From positions 186,001 through 250,000 of the forward strand of contig NZ_FQZK01000004.1 in assembly GCF_900141985.1 (NCBI RefSeq): 64,000 bases of DNA, in the 5' to 3' direction. Shown piece by piece: positions 1 to 10,909 of this stretch (positions are counted from its first letter, which is position 1; each line of letters begins with the position of its first letter). The notes under the pieces are model-generated. The model saw only the letters and a program-made list of their open reading frames with translations. It was not told where the DNA came from and did not search any database. The translations under genes were made by a program, and so were the position numbers. The DNA is from Nocardiopsis flavescens. GTDB taxonomy: Bacteria; Actinomycetota; Actinomycetes; Streptosporangiales; Streptosporangiaceae.

Positions 1-259
1 CGGCGGCGGCGACCGCGCGGGCGGTGCCGGGGCCGTAGAGGTCCCAGAGCCAGGCCTGGGCGGCGGAGGCGTCGTCCAGGTGTGCGTCGGGCAGGCCGGG
101 TCCGGTGACGTCCGGCCAGGTGAGCAGTGCGCCGTCGGCGTCCAGCACCGCGGAGGCGAACGGGGGCGGGGCGGCGGGGCGGCCGACGACGGAGACGGCG
201 ACGCCGTCCTCGGCGGCGGTGACCTCGACCAGGGGCGCGGGGTCCGGGGCGGGGCTCAC
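1..259 (-). CDS. hypothetical protein, 3' end outside window
   Basis: The GTG start overlaps the stop of the upstream gene in a GTGA arrangement, so the two are probably translationally coupled. The visible 86 residues begin MSPAPDPAPLVEVTAAEDG and contain a short beta-rich pattern with LLTWPDVTG and QAWLWDLYG. I do not recognise a family. Codon third positions are almost all G or C, as expected for a real gene here. The C-terminus lies beyond base 1, so length and domain content are unknown. Confidence 0.55.
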   Translation of the reverse strand, partial: MSPAPDPAPLVEVTAAEDGVAVSVVGRPAAPPPFASAVLDADGALLTWPDVTGPGLPDAHLDDASAAQAWLWDLYGPGTARAVAAA

Positions 260-2019
260 GCCGCGCTCCCGGAGGCGTCGGCCGTCCCCGGGCCGGGGGC
301 GGCCAGGGAGCGCAGCACCGCGCGGACGCGGGCGCGGTGGTCGCGCAGCACGGAGTAGGAGATGCCGTCCAGCAGGGCCCACAGCTCCGCGGTGTCGGAT
401 ACCGGGACGGCGTGGGCGTCGCGGCCGTGCAGGCGCGCCCACAGGCGGCGGACGTAGGCGGTCCAGGGCTCGCGCAGGGCGCGGGCCGGGTCGGCGAAGG
501 GGCCCTGCGTCCACGCGGGGTCGACGGTGGCGCGGCGGGCGCGGGCCACCGAGGACTCGCGCCGCCAGCGCCGGTCGAGGGCCCGGTGGGCGGCGGTGGG
601 GCCGGCGCCCGATCCCAGCGGGTCCAGGCCCGCGGCCAGGCGTCCGCCGACCAGGAGGGCGGCCCGCAGGGACTCCCCGGTGAGGCCGAGCGGGGCGCAG
701 GCGCGCGCCACCTCGGCGTCGACCAGCTCGGGGACCGGCGGGAGGTCGTCGTGGCCGGGGGTGCGCAGCAGGGTGAAGACGCGCTCGTAGACGCTGCGGT
801 CCAGGGGCGCGGGCAGGGCGGTGGTGGAGGCCCCGGCGCCCACGGCGGGCGGCGGCGGGACGTCGGCGGCGGTCAGGCCCAGGTGGGCGGGGACGCCGGG
901 GCGGCCCCAGCCGGACACGGGGCCGGTCCACAGCGCCGCGCCCAGGGAGCGGCCCGCGGCCCCGTCGACCAGTGCCGCGAAGGCGGGCCCGCCCCCGCCG
1001 GAGAGGCAGGAGTCCAGCACGGCGTCCGCCAGTTCCCGCAGGTGCTCCGCGGGCGCGGTCGGCCGGGCCGGCCCCGTCGGCCCCGGCGTGGCGGCCGGGA
1101 CGACCGCGTTCCGTGTGGAACCCGGGACGGTTGAGTCCGGCGGGGCCGCCGACACCGGTGCGGCATCCGGGACGGTCGCCCTTGAAGAAGCACCCGCGAC
1201 GGAAGGGCGAGCCGGGACGGGTGCGGCGGCCGGGACGGCCGCCTCGCGTGAGGTGCCCGGGACAGAGGTGGCGCCCGGAACAGGCGTGGTGCCCAGAGCG
1301 GTGACGTCCGGCGGGGCCGCCGACACCGGTGCGGAAGACGGGGCTGCCGTGTCCAGAGGGGCACCCGGGACGGCCGCGTCCCGCGGGGGCACCGGGACGG
1401 CCGGGACGGCCGTGCCCGGGGAGGCAGCCGGTGCCGGGGCGGCGGGCGGGGCGTCCGGGGGCGGGGGTGCCGACGGGGCGGCGGCGAGAGGGCGATCGGC
1501 CCAGGCGCGGGCCAGGGCGGCGGCCACGGCCCGGGCCCGTTCGGGGTCGCCCAGGTGCTCGCGCAGCGCCGACACCGTCCGGTCGCCGCGGTCGGCCGCG
1601 TCCAGTACCGCCGCGCGGGCCACGTCCTCGGCCGCCGGGCCGTCCGGGGCCCCGTGCTCGGCGGCGAGTTCGTAGCAGCGCTGGAAGTACAGGTCCTGGG
1701 GGTTGCCGCCGACCACCTTCAGCGCCCGGCGCACCCGCTTGAGCAGGGCGAACCAGCGGGCGGTGGCGACCAGGCGGTCCCCCTCTCCGCGCAGCAGCCC
1801 CGCGGCCAGCCCGGCCGCCCGCGGGGTGAGCAGGTCCCCGGCCAGCTCCGGGCGCAGTACCGGCCGCAGCACCAGCGGCAGCACGACCAGCTTCACCGTG
1901 CGGGTGAGCGGGGCGCCGTCGGGACCGCTCAGCGGTTCCAGTCCGGGGCCGAGCACGCGCCAGGCCCGGTCGATGACCTGCGACCGGGGGCGGAGGCGTT
2001 CGTCGGGGATCTCCGGCAC
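256..2019 (-). CDS. hypothetical protein with Pro/Ala/Thr-rich linker
   Basis: This 587-residue protein is read from a GTG at 2019 (VPEIPDERLRPRSQ). Upstream codons in the same frame are open but cross the neighbouring divergent gene, so the later start is preferred; no strong ribosome site is visible. Residues about 1-190 form a helical domain with KVVGGNPQDLYFQRCYE, residues about 195-345 are a low-complexity Pro-Ala-Ser-Thr linker made of degenerate copies of APVSAAPPD, and residues about 345-587 form a second, helix-rich domain ending with RVRAVLRSLAAP. No catalytic motif or membrane segment is evident. It is coupled to the next gene on the same strand. Function unknown. Confidence 0.6.
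   Translation of the reverse strand: MPEIPDERLRPRSQVIDRAWRVLGPGLEPLSGPDGAPLTRTVKLVVLPLVLRPVLRPELAGDLLTPRAAGLAAGLLRGEGDRLVATARWFALLKRVRRALKVVGGNPQDLYFQRCYELAAEHGAPDGPAAEDVARAAVLDAADRGDRTVSALREHLGDPERARAVAAALARAWADRPLAAAPSAPPPPDAPPAAPAPAASPGTAVPAVPVPPRDAAVPGAPLDTAAPSSAPVSAAPPDVTALGTTPVPGATSVPGTSREAAVPAAAPVPARPSVAGASSRATVPDAAPVSAAPPDSTVPGSTRNAVVPAATPGPTGPARPTAPAEHLRELADAVLDSCLSGGGGPAFAALVDGAAGRSLGAALWTGPVSGWGRPGVPAHLGLTAADVPPPPAVGAGASTTALPAPLDRSVYERVFTLLRTPGHDDLPPVPELVDAEVARACAPLGLTGESLRAALLVGGRLAAGLDPLGSGAGPTAAHRALDRRWRRESSVARARRATVDPAWTQGPFADPARALREPWTAYVRRLWARLHGRDAHAVPVSDTAELWALLDGISYSVLRDHRARVRAVLRSLAAPGPGTADASGSAA
1136..1334. repeat. 28-bp direct repeat inside the linker-coding region
   Basis: An identical 28-bp stretch beginning TCCGGCGGGGCCGCC occurs at 1136-1163 and 1307-1334. 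The offset is 171 bp, exactly 57 codons, so the repeat keeps frame and duplicates a piece of the low-complexity linker (APVSAAPPD). This suggests linker growth by slippage or unequal exchange. Confidence 0.8.
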
Positions 2020-2140
2020 GGGACGACGATACCCGGCCCCCCGCGATCCGGTCCGGCCGGAACCTGGGATCGGTAGGCGGGGCCCCGGGTGTCGACTGTG
2101 CACGACCACGGAAGAGAACCGATCGCCGAGGAGGCACCCC

Positions 2141-2953
2141 GTGAACGCGGTACGACTGATCCTGCGCCTCGTCTTCTTCGCCCAGCTGCTCGCCGGGGCC
2201 GGCCTGCTCGGCTGGTACCTGTGGGCGGGGCTGACCGCGCCGGACGACGCCTTCCCCGGCCCGTGGGAGATGTACATGGGCGCGGGCATCGCGGGGGCGG
2301 TCCTGCTGCTGACCGCCTTCCCCATGGGCATGACGGCGTCCTCGCTCAAGGGCCTGGGCGGGGCCCGGGCCATGGCCGCGGCCCCCCTGGCGGTCGGCAC
2401 CGTCACCGACTGGCGGCGCACCGGGCTCACCGTCAACGACGCCCCGCAGATCGCCATCACCCTGGACGTGGAGACCCCCGAGGGGTACCGGTTCAGGGGC
2501 GTGGCCAAGGAGCTGCTCGACCCGGCCGAGGTCGGCCTGCTGGAGCCGGGCGCCGTCCTGCCGGTCCGCTACCGCCCGGACCGCCCCGGCGTGGTCGCCA
2601 TCGACCGCAGCGGCGACCAGGCCGCGGCCCAGGCCGCCTTCGACGCGGTGATGCTGCGGGCCGGGCTCACCACCCCGCGGGCCCTGGAGATCGCCGCGCA
2701 CGGGATCGCCGCCCAGGGCGTCATCACCGAGGTCCGCCCCACCGGGAACCTGGTCGGCGGCAACCCGGAGATGGACGTCGAGGTCGCGGTGACCCGGCCC
2801 GAGGGGGGCGTCTTCCACACCCGCACGGTCAAGCGGCTGCCCGCCCGGCTGTCCACGTCCCTCCAGGTGGGCCGGGTGGTCACCGTCCACTACCTGCCGG
2901 GCCAGGAGGACGAGATCACCCTCCAGACCCCGGCCAACCCGGGCGTTCACTGA
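2141..2953 (+). CDS. DUF3592-like membrane protein
   Basis: A GTG at 2141 follows a GAGGAGG ribosome site at 2128-2134 with suitable spacing, giving a 270-residue protein. Two hydrophobic helices (about residues 5-25 and 45-62) are followed by two similar soluble beta-rich modules. Each module has a GxVTEV/GTVTDW opening, a middle strand and a closing LxxGxVxxVxYxP segment, for example PVRYRPDRPG and TVHYLPGQED. This pattern is typical of DUF3592-type membrane-anchored domains found in duplicate in actinobacteria. The gene is divergent from the upstream hypothetical and stands alone. Function unknown; the family call is by pattern only. Confidence 0.7.
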   Translation: MNAVRLILRLVFFAQLLAGAGLLGWYLWAGLTAPDDAFPGPWEMYMGAGIAGAVLLLTAFPMGMTASSLKGLGGARAMAAAPLAVGTVTDWRRTGLTVNDAPQIAITLDVETPEGYRFRGVAKELLDPAEVGLLEPGAVLPVRYRPDRPGVVAIDRSGDQAAAQAAFDAVMLRAGLTTPRALEIAAHGIAAQGVITEVRPTGNLVGGNPEMDVEVAVTRPEGGVFHTRTVKRLPARLSTSLQVGRVVTVHYLPGQEDEITLQTPANPGVH

Positions 2954-3048
2954 CCCTCGCCAGCACCGGCGCGGCGGCGCCGGCCGCGGGGCGGCCGGTG
3001 CCCTAGCCTGTGCGCGGCAGCATCTCCCCTTCTGTGGAACCGGTGATC

Positions 3049-4002
3049 ATGACCGACGTCGACCTCCGTCCCCTCGGCGACTCCGACCTGCGCGTCTCCC
3101 GGCTGTGTCTGGGCGGGAACGTGTTCGGGTGGACCGCCGACGAACCCGCCTCCTTCCGCGTCCTGGACGACTACGTCGCGGGCGGCGGCACCTTCATCGA
3201 CACCGCCGACTCCTACACCGCGTGGATCGAGGGAAACAGCGGCGGCGAGTCCGAGACCGTCATCGGCCGCTGGCTGGCCGACCGGGGCCGTCCCGAGGGC
3301 CTGGTGCTGGCGACCAAGGTCGGCCGGCACCCCGGGTTCCGCGGACTGTCCGCGGCCAACGTCCACGCCGCTGCCCGGGCCTCGCTCGACCGGCTGGGCC
3401 TGGAGTCCGTCGACCTGTACTACGCGCACATCGACGACCCCGAGACGCCGCTGGAGGAGAGTGCCCGCGCCTTCTCCGAACTGGTGGACGCCGGCCTGGT
3501 GCGCCGCATCGGCCTGTCCAACCACGCGCCCGAGCGCATCCGCGCCTGGCTGGACATCTGCGCGGACCGGGGCCTGCACGCCCCGGTCTGCGTACAGCCG
3601 CACTACAGCCTGCTGGAACGGGGCGCGGAGGACGCGCTGGTACCGCTGGCGCAGGAGCGCGGGCTGGCCCTGCTGCCGTACTTCGGGCTGGCGCGCGGCT
3701 TCCTGACCGGCAAGTACCGGCCGGGCGGCCCGGCGGTGGACAGCCCGCGGGCGGGCGGCGCCTCGGCGCTGCTGGAGGACGCGCGGGCGCTGCGCGTCCT
3801 GGACGCCCTGGACACGGTGGCCGGGCGGCTGGGCGTCGCGCAGGCCGCCGTGGCGCTGGCCTGGCTGGCCGACCGGCCGTCGGTCGCCTCGGTGCTGGCC
3901 AGCGCGCGCGGCCCCGAGCAGCTGGCCGACCTGCTGTCGGTCCAGTCGCTGGTGCTGGACCCCGACTCCACCGCCCTGCTGACCGAGGCCTCCGCCCCCT
4001 GA
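3049..4002 (+). CDS. aldo/keto reductase
   Basis: The 317-residue product has the AKR (alpha/beta)8 pattern. The catalytic tetrad is visible: Asp51 and Tyr56 in FIDTADSYTAW, Lys90 in LATKVG and His127 in YYAHIDD. The start LGDSDLRVSRLCLGG is typical of NADPH-dependent AKRs that reduce aldehydes or ketones of unknown identity. I chose ATG 3049 because a GTG at 3010 abuts a TAGCCT -10-like box (3004-3009), which would place the transcript start downstream of that GTG. No clear Shine-Dalgarno sequence is seen. The gene is monocistronic and convergent with metX. Confidence 0.85.
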   Translation: MTDVDLRPLGDSDLRVSRLCLGGNVFGWTADEPASFRVLDDYVAGGGTFIDTADSYTAWIEGNSGGESETVIGRWLADRGRPEGLVLATKVGRHPGFRGLSAANVHAAARASLDRLGLESVDLYYAHIDDPETPLEESARAFSELVDAGLVRRIGLSNHAPERIRAWLDICADRGLHAPVCVQPHYSLLERGAEDALVPLAQERGLALLPYFGLARGFLTGKYRPGGPAVDSPRAGGASALLEDARALRVLDALDTVAGRLGVAQAAVALAWLADRPSVASVLASARGPEQLADLLSVQSLVLDPDSTALLTEASAP

Positions 4003-4016
4003 CCGCCCCGCGGGCC

Positions 4017-4091
4017 GGGCGGCGCCCCGGGACGCGCGGTGCCCGTCGCGGTACGGCACCCGGACGCCGGCGGGCGGCGCCCCGGGACGCG
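4017..4091. repeat. 20-bp direct repeat in convergent intergenic region
   Basis: GGGCGGCGCCCCGGGACGCG occurs at 4017-4036 and again at 4072-4091, between the convergent reductase and metX genes. The copies are GC-rich and contain short dyads (GGCGCC, CCCGGG), so they may contribute to transcription termination from either side. No other gene fits in this gap. Confidence 0.6.
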
Positions 4092-4177
4092 GCCGTGATG
4101 GTGCGCCGTCCCGGGGGACGGGGCGGCGGCACCCCCGCCGGGAGTGCCCGCCCCGCCCCCGCGGGCCGCGCGGCGGC

Positions 4178-5347
4178 TCAGCCCGCGTCGTCCAGCAGTT
4201 CCCGGAGCAGGTCCCCCACCTGCTCCTGCGCGAGCAGGAACCCGTCGTGCCCGTACGGGGAGGAGATCACCCGGGCCCGCCCGGGCACCGGCAGGTGCCG
4301 GGCGATCTCCTCCTGCTGGGCGAGCGGGTACAGGTGGTCGGTGTCCACCCCGGCGACGAGCGTGCGCGCGGGCATGCCCTTGAGGGCCCGTGCGGCTCCG
4401 CCCCGGCCCCGTCCCACGTCGTGGCCGTTCATGGCCTCGGTGAGCACCACGTAGCTGGCCGGGTCGAACCGCCGGGCGAGCTTCCACGCCTGGTGGTCCA
4501 GGTAGGACTCCACCGCGTACCGCCCCCCGCGCCCGGGCTCCTCCCCGTCCTGGGGGCGGCGGCCGAACCGGTCGTCCAGCTCCGCCGCGCCCCGGTAGGT
4601 GACGTGGGCGATGCGGCGGGCCACCCCGAGGCCGTCGACCGGGGCGCGGCCGGTTCCGTGGTAGTCGCCGCCGAACCAGTCGGGGTCCGAGCGCACGGCG
4701 TGCAGCTGCGGCGCGGCCCAGGCGATCTGCCAGGCGGTGGTGGCCGCCGGGCAGGCCAGGACCAGCGCCCGGTCCACCCGGTCGGGCAGGGTGAGCGCCC
4801 ACTCCAGTGCCCGCATCCCGCCCATGGACCCGCCGACGACCGCCGCCCAGCGCTCCACGCCCAGGGCGTCGGCGACCGCCGCCTCGGCGCGCACGGTGTC
4901 GCGCAGGGTGAGCCCGGGGAACCGGCCGCCCCAGGGCCGCCGGTCGGGTGCGGGGGACGAGGGCCCGGTGCTGCCCTGGCAGCCGCCCAGGACGTTGGGG
5001 GCCACCACCAGGAACCGGTCGGTGTCCAGCGGCCGTCCCGGGCCGACCAGGCCGTCCCACCAGCCGGGGTCCGGGTGGCCGGGACCGGCGGGGCCGGCCG
5101 CGTGGGAGTCGCCGGTGAGGGCGTGCAGGACCAGGACCGCGTTGTCGCGGCGCGCGTTGGGCCGCCCCCAGGTCTGGTAGGCGATGCGCGCCCCGGGCAG
5201 GGCGCGCCCCGACTCCAGCTCCAGGGGCGCGGGCAGGCGCACCCACCGGCGCCCTCCCGGCGGGTCCCCCTCCCGCCGGCCGCCGAAGGGCCCCTCGCGC
5301 GGGGGGCCGTCCCGCCCGGGGGCGGGACGGCCCGGCGTGAACGTCAC
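4178..5347 (-). CDS. metX: homoserine O-acetyltransferase
   Basis: MetX acetylates L-homoserine with acetyl-CoA in the cytosol, the activating step of methionine synthesis by direct sulfhydrylation. The 389-residue protein has the alpha/beta-hydrolase acyltransferase fold. Its nucleophile elbow GGSMGG carries Ser174, NVLGGCQGSTGP is the family oxyanion-hole region, and the late Asp (AGVDTDHLYP) and His (YGHDGF) complete the triad. The length is normal for MetX. GTG 5347 overlaps the metY stop by 4 bases (GTGA) and has no ribosome site of its own, so it is expected to be translated by coupling. This order supplies both enzymes for O-acetylhomoserine formation and use. Confidence 0.95.
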   Translation of the reverse strand: MTFTPGRPAPGRDGPPREGPFGGRREGDPPGGRRWVRLPAPLELESGRALPGARIAYQTWGRPNARRDNAVLVLHALTGDSHAAGPAGPGHPDPGWWDGLVGPGRPLDTDRFLVVAPNVLGGCQGSTGPSSPAPDRRPWGGRFPGLTLRDTVRAEAAVADALGVERWAAVVGGSMGGMRALEWALTLPDRVDRALVLACPAATTAWQIAWAAPQLHAVRSDPDWFGGDYHGTGRAPVDGLGVARRIAHVTYRGAAELDDRFGRRPQDGEEPGRGGRYAVESYLDHQAWKLARRFDPASYVVLTEAMNGHDVGRGRGGAARALKGMPARTLVAGVDTDHLYPLAQQEEIARHLPVPGRARVISSPYGHDGFLLAQEQVGDLLRELLDDAG

Positions 5348-6651
5348 CGCAGCGCCCGTGCCGCCCGCAGGCCCAGCTCCAGGTCGGCCCGGAGGTCGTC
5401 GACCCCCTCCAGCCCCACGGCCAGGCGGACCAGGCCGGGGGTCACGCCGGCGCTCAGCTGCTCCTCGGGGGTGAGCTGGCTGTGGGTGGTGCTGGCCGGG
5501 TGGACGATGAGGCTGCGCACGTCGCCGATGTTGACGAGCTGGCTGAACAGCTCGGTGCCGTCCACGAACGCCTTGCCCGCGTCCACGCCGCCGCGCAGCT
5601 CGAAGGAGACGACGGCCCCCGCGCCCCGCGGCAGGTACCGGGAGGCGAGCCCGTGGTGGGGGCTGGAGGGCAGGCCGGCGTAGTGGACCCTCTCGACCTC
5701 CTCCCGGCCCTCCAGCCAGGAGGCCAGCGCCAGGGCGTTGTCGACGTGGCGCTCCACGCGCAGGGACAGCGTCTCGATGCCCTGGAGGATGAGGAACGCG
5801 TTGATCGGGGCGATGGCCGCGCCGGTGTCGCGCAGCACCTGCACCCGGAGCTTGGCGGCGTAGGCGCCCGGCCCCAGGGCCTCCCAGTAGCGCAGCCCGT
5901 GGTAGCTGGGATCTGGCTCGCTGAACCCGGGGAAGCGCTCGGGGTCGGCCCCGAAGTCGAAGGTCCCGGCGTCCACGACGGCGCCGGCGATCGTCGTGCC
6001 GTGCCCGCCCAGGTACTTGGTGGCCGAGTGGACGACGATGTCGGCACCGTGCTCGATCGGCCGCAGCAGGTAGGGCGTGGGGACGGTGTTGTCCACCACC
6101 AGGGGCACGCCCTCCCCGTGGGCGGCGTCGGCGACGGCGCGCACGTCCAGGACGTCGCCGCCGGGGTTGGCCAGGGTCTCGGCGAAGTACAGCCTGGTGG
6201 TGGGCCGGGTGGCGGCCCGCCACGCCCCGGGGTCGTCCTGGTCCCCGACGAAGTCCACCTCGACGCCGAGCTTGGGCAGCGTGTAGTGGAAGAGGTTGTA
6301 GGTGCCGCCGTAGAGCAGGGCGCTGGAGACGATGTGGTCGCCCGCCCGGACGAGGTTGAGGACGGCGGCGGTGACGGCGGCCGAGCCCGAGGCGAAGGCG
6401 ACGGCGGCGACGCCGCCCTCCAGGTCGGCCAGGCGCTGTTCGAGCACGTCCTGGGTGGGGTTGCCGATGCGGGTGTAGATGTTGCCGGGCTCGGCGAGGC
6501 TGAACAGGTCGGCCCCGTGCTGTGTGTCGCGGAAGGTGTAGGACGTCGTCTGGTAGATCGGCGTCGCCCGGGCGTTGGTGGCGGTGTCGGGGGCGGCTCC
6601 GGCGTGGATCTGCCGGGTCTCGAAGGACCAGGGGTGTTCGGGGTCGGTCAT
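5344..6651 (-). CDS. metY: O-acetylhomoserine sulfhydrylase
   Basis: This PLP enzyme (435 residues) converts O-acetylhomoserine and sulfide to homocysteine. It has the Cys/Met-metabolism fold: YTRIGNPTQDVLEQRLA near the N-terminus, FASGSAAVTAAVLNL at the cofactor phosphate site, VDNTVPTPYLLRPIEHGAD before the Schiff-base lysine, Lys212 in HSATKYLGGHG, and the C-terminal RSLIVHPASTTHSQL typical of MetY. ATG 6651 gives the conserved start. It is the first gene of a metY-metX pair, preceded by a 246-bp leader and promoter region shared with the divergent AAA+ gene. Methionine-dependent control is likely from known biology but is not shown by a recognised riboswitch. Confidence 0.95.
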   Translation of the reverse strand: MTDPEHPWSFETRQIHAGAAPDTATNARATPIYQTTSYTFRDTQHGADLFSLAEPGNIYTRIGNPTQDVLEQRLADLEGGVAAVAFASGSAAVTAAVLNLVRAGDHIVSSALLYGGTYNLFHYTLPKLGVEVDFVGDQDDPGAWRAATRPTTRLYFAETLANPGGDVLDVRAVADAAHGEGVPLVVDNTVPTPYLLRPIEHGADIVVHSATKYLGGHGTTIAGAVVDAGTFDFGADPERFPGFSEPDPSYHGLRYWEALGPGAYAAKLRVQVLRDTGAAIAPINAFLILQGIETLSLRVERHVDNALALASWLEGREEVERVHYAGLPSSPHHGLASRYLPRGAGAVVSFELRGGVDAGKAFVDGTELFSQLVNIGDVRSLIVHPASTTHSQLTPEEQLSAGVTPGLVRLAVGLEGVDDLRADLELGLRAARALR

Positions 6652-6694
6652 CGGCGCACCTGTACCTTTAATCCAGATAGGAAAAGTAGGGAAT

Positions 6695-6754
6695 TGGTCG
6701 CAGCGTAACACCGCGACCACGCGGATGCCAGGGCTTCGGCGACATCGGCCCTGG
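6695..6754 (-). promoter_or_regulatory. two hairpins in metY leader region
   Basis: Two perfect 7-bp stems lie upstream of metY. TGGTCGC (6695-6701) pairs with GCGACCA (6713-6719) across an 11-nt loop, and CCAGGGC (6728-6734) pairs with GCCCTGG (6748-6754) across a 13-nt loop. They start 44 bases upstream of the ATG and could form in the metY transcript. The second contains CCGATG and GCCCTGGCATCC on the sense strand, faintly like SAM-clan riboswitch cores, but the rest of the fold is not found. Confidence 0.35.
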
Positions 6755-6847
6755 ACCCGGGGGCTGCGACCCGCGGCGCCGCCCCCGCCGCACCGCCGCC
6801 GACCGCCCGCCCCACGCCGGTTCCCGCTACCGGACGGCGGAAGGGTC

Positions 6848-6862
6848 ATCACCTAGGGTGAT
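6848..6862. promoter_or_regulatory. inverted repeat between metY and clpC-like gene
   Basis: ATCACC-TAG-GGTGAT is a perfect dyad with 6-bp arms, 36-50 bases before the AAA+ gene start and in the divergent promoter region. It is the size of a small repressor operator. It does not match the HAIR (HspR) or ClgR boxes known upstream of actinobacterial clp genes. Confidence 0.4.
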
Positions 6863-6897
6863 CGGGTAAACACACTGCGCCCCGGGGGACGACCACG

Positions 6898-9387
<2,490 letters not shown>

Positions 9388-9515
9388 GCCGGGCGGTCGG
9401 CCGCCGTCCTGGCTCGGCGGCCGACCTGGCTCGGGTCCCGGCGGAGCGGGCGCGCGGCGGGGCCGGCGTCCGGGGCCGGGCCGTCCCCCGCGGCGGGGCC
9501 GCGGGGAACCGGCTG

Positions 9516-9559
9516 TGCGGGGCGCGTCCCCCACGGGCGCGCCCCGCACGTGCGGGGCG
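9516..9559. terminator. bidirectional terminator, alternative hairpins
   Basis: Between the convergent AAA+ and GH5 genes, an 11-bp perfect stem TGCGGGGCGCG (9516-9526) / CGCGCCCCGCA (9538-9548) overlaps a perfect 20-bp palindrome CGCCCCGCACGTGCGGGGCG (9540-9559). The two folds exclude each other. There is no U tract, which is usual for actinobacterial terminators. Confidence 0.65.
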
Positions 9560-9567
9560 GGAGGCCG

Positions 9568-10662
9568 TCAGGCGGCGGTGCCGCTCTCCCGGATGCGGTC
9601 CCGGATCCACTCGCCCGCCGGCTTGAGCGAGTCCCACGAGCCCGAGGAGCACGAGCCCGTCCGGAAGACCGCGCCGGTGCGGAAGTCGTCGGAGAAGTTC
9701 CAGTTGACCCAGCTGATCTGCTCCTCCTCCATCAGGTCGAGGTAGGCCTGGGCGGAGGCGAAGTCGTCGGGCCCGTCGCCCGTGTACTCCTGGGTGCCGA
9801 ACTCGGTGACGAACAGCGGCAGCTCCTGCGCGGCGGCGCGGAAGCCCTCGCGGTGGAACGACGTGTGCGAGGCCGCGTAGAAGTGGAACACGTACATGAT
9901 GTTGTCCGCGTCCACCGGGTCCGCCGTGATCTCGGTGTGGTCGCCGTTCTCGGACAGGCCCAGCGAGGACCAGCCGCGCGTGCCCACCAGCACGACCGCC
10001 TCGGGGTCCTCGGCCCGGATCACCGGGATGACCTGCTCGGCGTAGCCCTTGATGGAGGACCACGGCACGCCGCTGGGCTCGTTGGCGATCTCGTAGAGGA
10101 CGTTGTCCTTGTCGGCGTGCACCTCGGCGATCTCGGAGAAGAAGGTGCGGGCGGCGTCCAGGTTGTGGTTGGGGTCGCCGGGGCTGAGCATGTGCCAGTC
10201 GACGATGACGTACATGCCGCGCTCGGAGGCGTCCTCGATGAGCTCGTGGACCCGGTCGGTGAACCCGCGCGGGTCGGTCTCGTAGCCGCCCTCCTGGATG
10301 TACATGGACACGCGCAGGACGTCGGCGTTCCAGTCGTAGGCGAGCGTGTCCAGGGAGGAGTCGGTGAGGCAGTGGCTGAACCACTGGAGGCCGTGGGAGC
10401 TCATCCCGGTGAGCTGCACCGGCTGCCCGGTGTCGTCGCAGAGCTTGAGCCCGCACACCTGGAGCTGTCCGTGCTCGCCCACGGGGGTGGCGGCGGCCGA
10501 AGAGTCCGCGACGGTGGCGGCGGGGCCCGCGGCGGTCTGGCCGTTGACGGCGAACGCGGTGGCCGCGACCAGGCCGAGTCCGAGCAGCAGGGTCCCCGCC
10601 CGGGCGGCGCGCCCGGCAAAGGTTCGGGGGGTACGTGTGTGGCGGGGCGGAACTCGGGTCAC
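9568..10662 (-). CDS. secreted GH5 endoglucanase (cellulase)
   Basis: This 364-residue enzyme should hydrolyse beta-1,4-glucan outside the cell. A twin-Arg-free signal peptide (residues about 1-45, hydrophobic core TLLLGLGLVAATAFAV) precedes a GH5 barrel. The acid/base Glu195 lies in YEIANEPSG and the nucleophile Glu287 in LFVTEFGTQ; RVSMYIQEGG and VIVDWHML are also typical of GH5. GTG 10662 follows GGAGG with good spacing. No carbohydrate-binding module is attached, although many relatives carry one. The gene is followed by the terminator shared with the convergent AAA+ gene. The upstream palindrome differs from the CebR box seen near 32.45 kb. Confidence 0.9.
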   Translation of the reverse strand: MTRVPPRHTRTPRTFAGRAARAGTLLLGLGLVAATAFAVNGQTAAGPAATVADSSAAATPVGEHGQLQVCGLKLCDDTGQPVQLTGMSSHGLQWFSHCLTDSSLDTLAYDWNADVLRVSMYIQEGGYETDPRGFTDRVHELIEDASERGMYVIVDWHMLSPGDPNHNLDAARTFFSEIAEVHADKDNVLYEIANEPSGVPWSSIKGYAEQVIPVIRAEDPEAVVLVGTRGWSSLGLSENGDHTEITADPVDADNIMYVFHFYAASHTSFHREGFRAAAQELPLFVTEFGTQEYTGDGPDDFASAQAYLDLMEEEQISWVNWNFSDDFRTGAVFRTGSCSSGSWDSLKPAGEWIRDRIRESGTAA

Positions 10663-10721
10663 GGCATCCTCCGGCGGGGGGTGGCGGCCCGATGCGACCG
10701 GGACCGGGGCCGCACCGAACC

Positions 10722-10736
10722 GGAAGGAGTCCTTCC
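10722..10736. promoter_or_regulatory. palindrome upstream of cellulase
   Basis: GGAAGGA-G-TCCTTCC is a perfect 15-bp dyad, 60-74 bases upstream of the cellulase start. It could be an operator or a short hairpin in the leader. It is not the CebR consensus TGGGAGCGCTCCCA. Confidence 0.4.
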
Positions 10737-10909
10737 TGATTCCGCAACCTAAGCGCCCGTCACGCTGCGGTCAATCCCCCTTACCGAACGAATTCACTCC
10801 CGCCCTCCTCCGTCCCGCTGGGCGCGCGCCGTGCCGGGCTCCGCGGCGGAGGCCCCGCCGCGGGCGGACCGGCGTGCGGGCGCACACCCGCGGCGGCGCC
10901 CCTGCCGGG

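Noticed and set aside
2948..4059. Minus-strand open frame opposite the aldo/keto reductase
   Set aside because: The plus strand encodes a complete AKR with its catalytic tetrad; the opposite frame has no recognisable features.
6661..6860. SAM riboswitch before metY
   Set aside because: CCGATG and GCCCTGGCATCC fragments are present on the metY sense strand, but the flanking helices and the conserved AACC of SAM-I/SAM-IV are missing. I kept only the hairpins as a feature.
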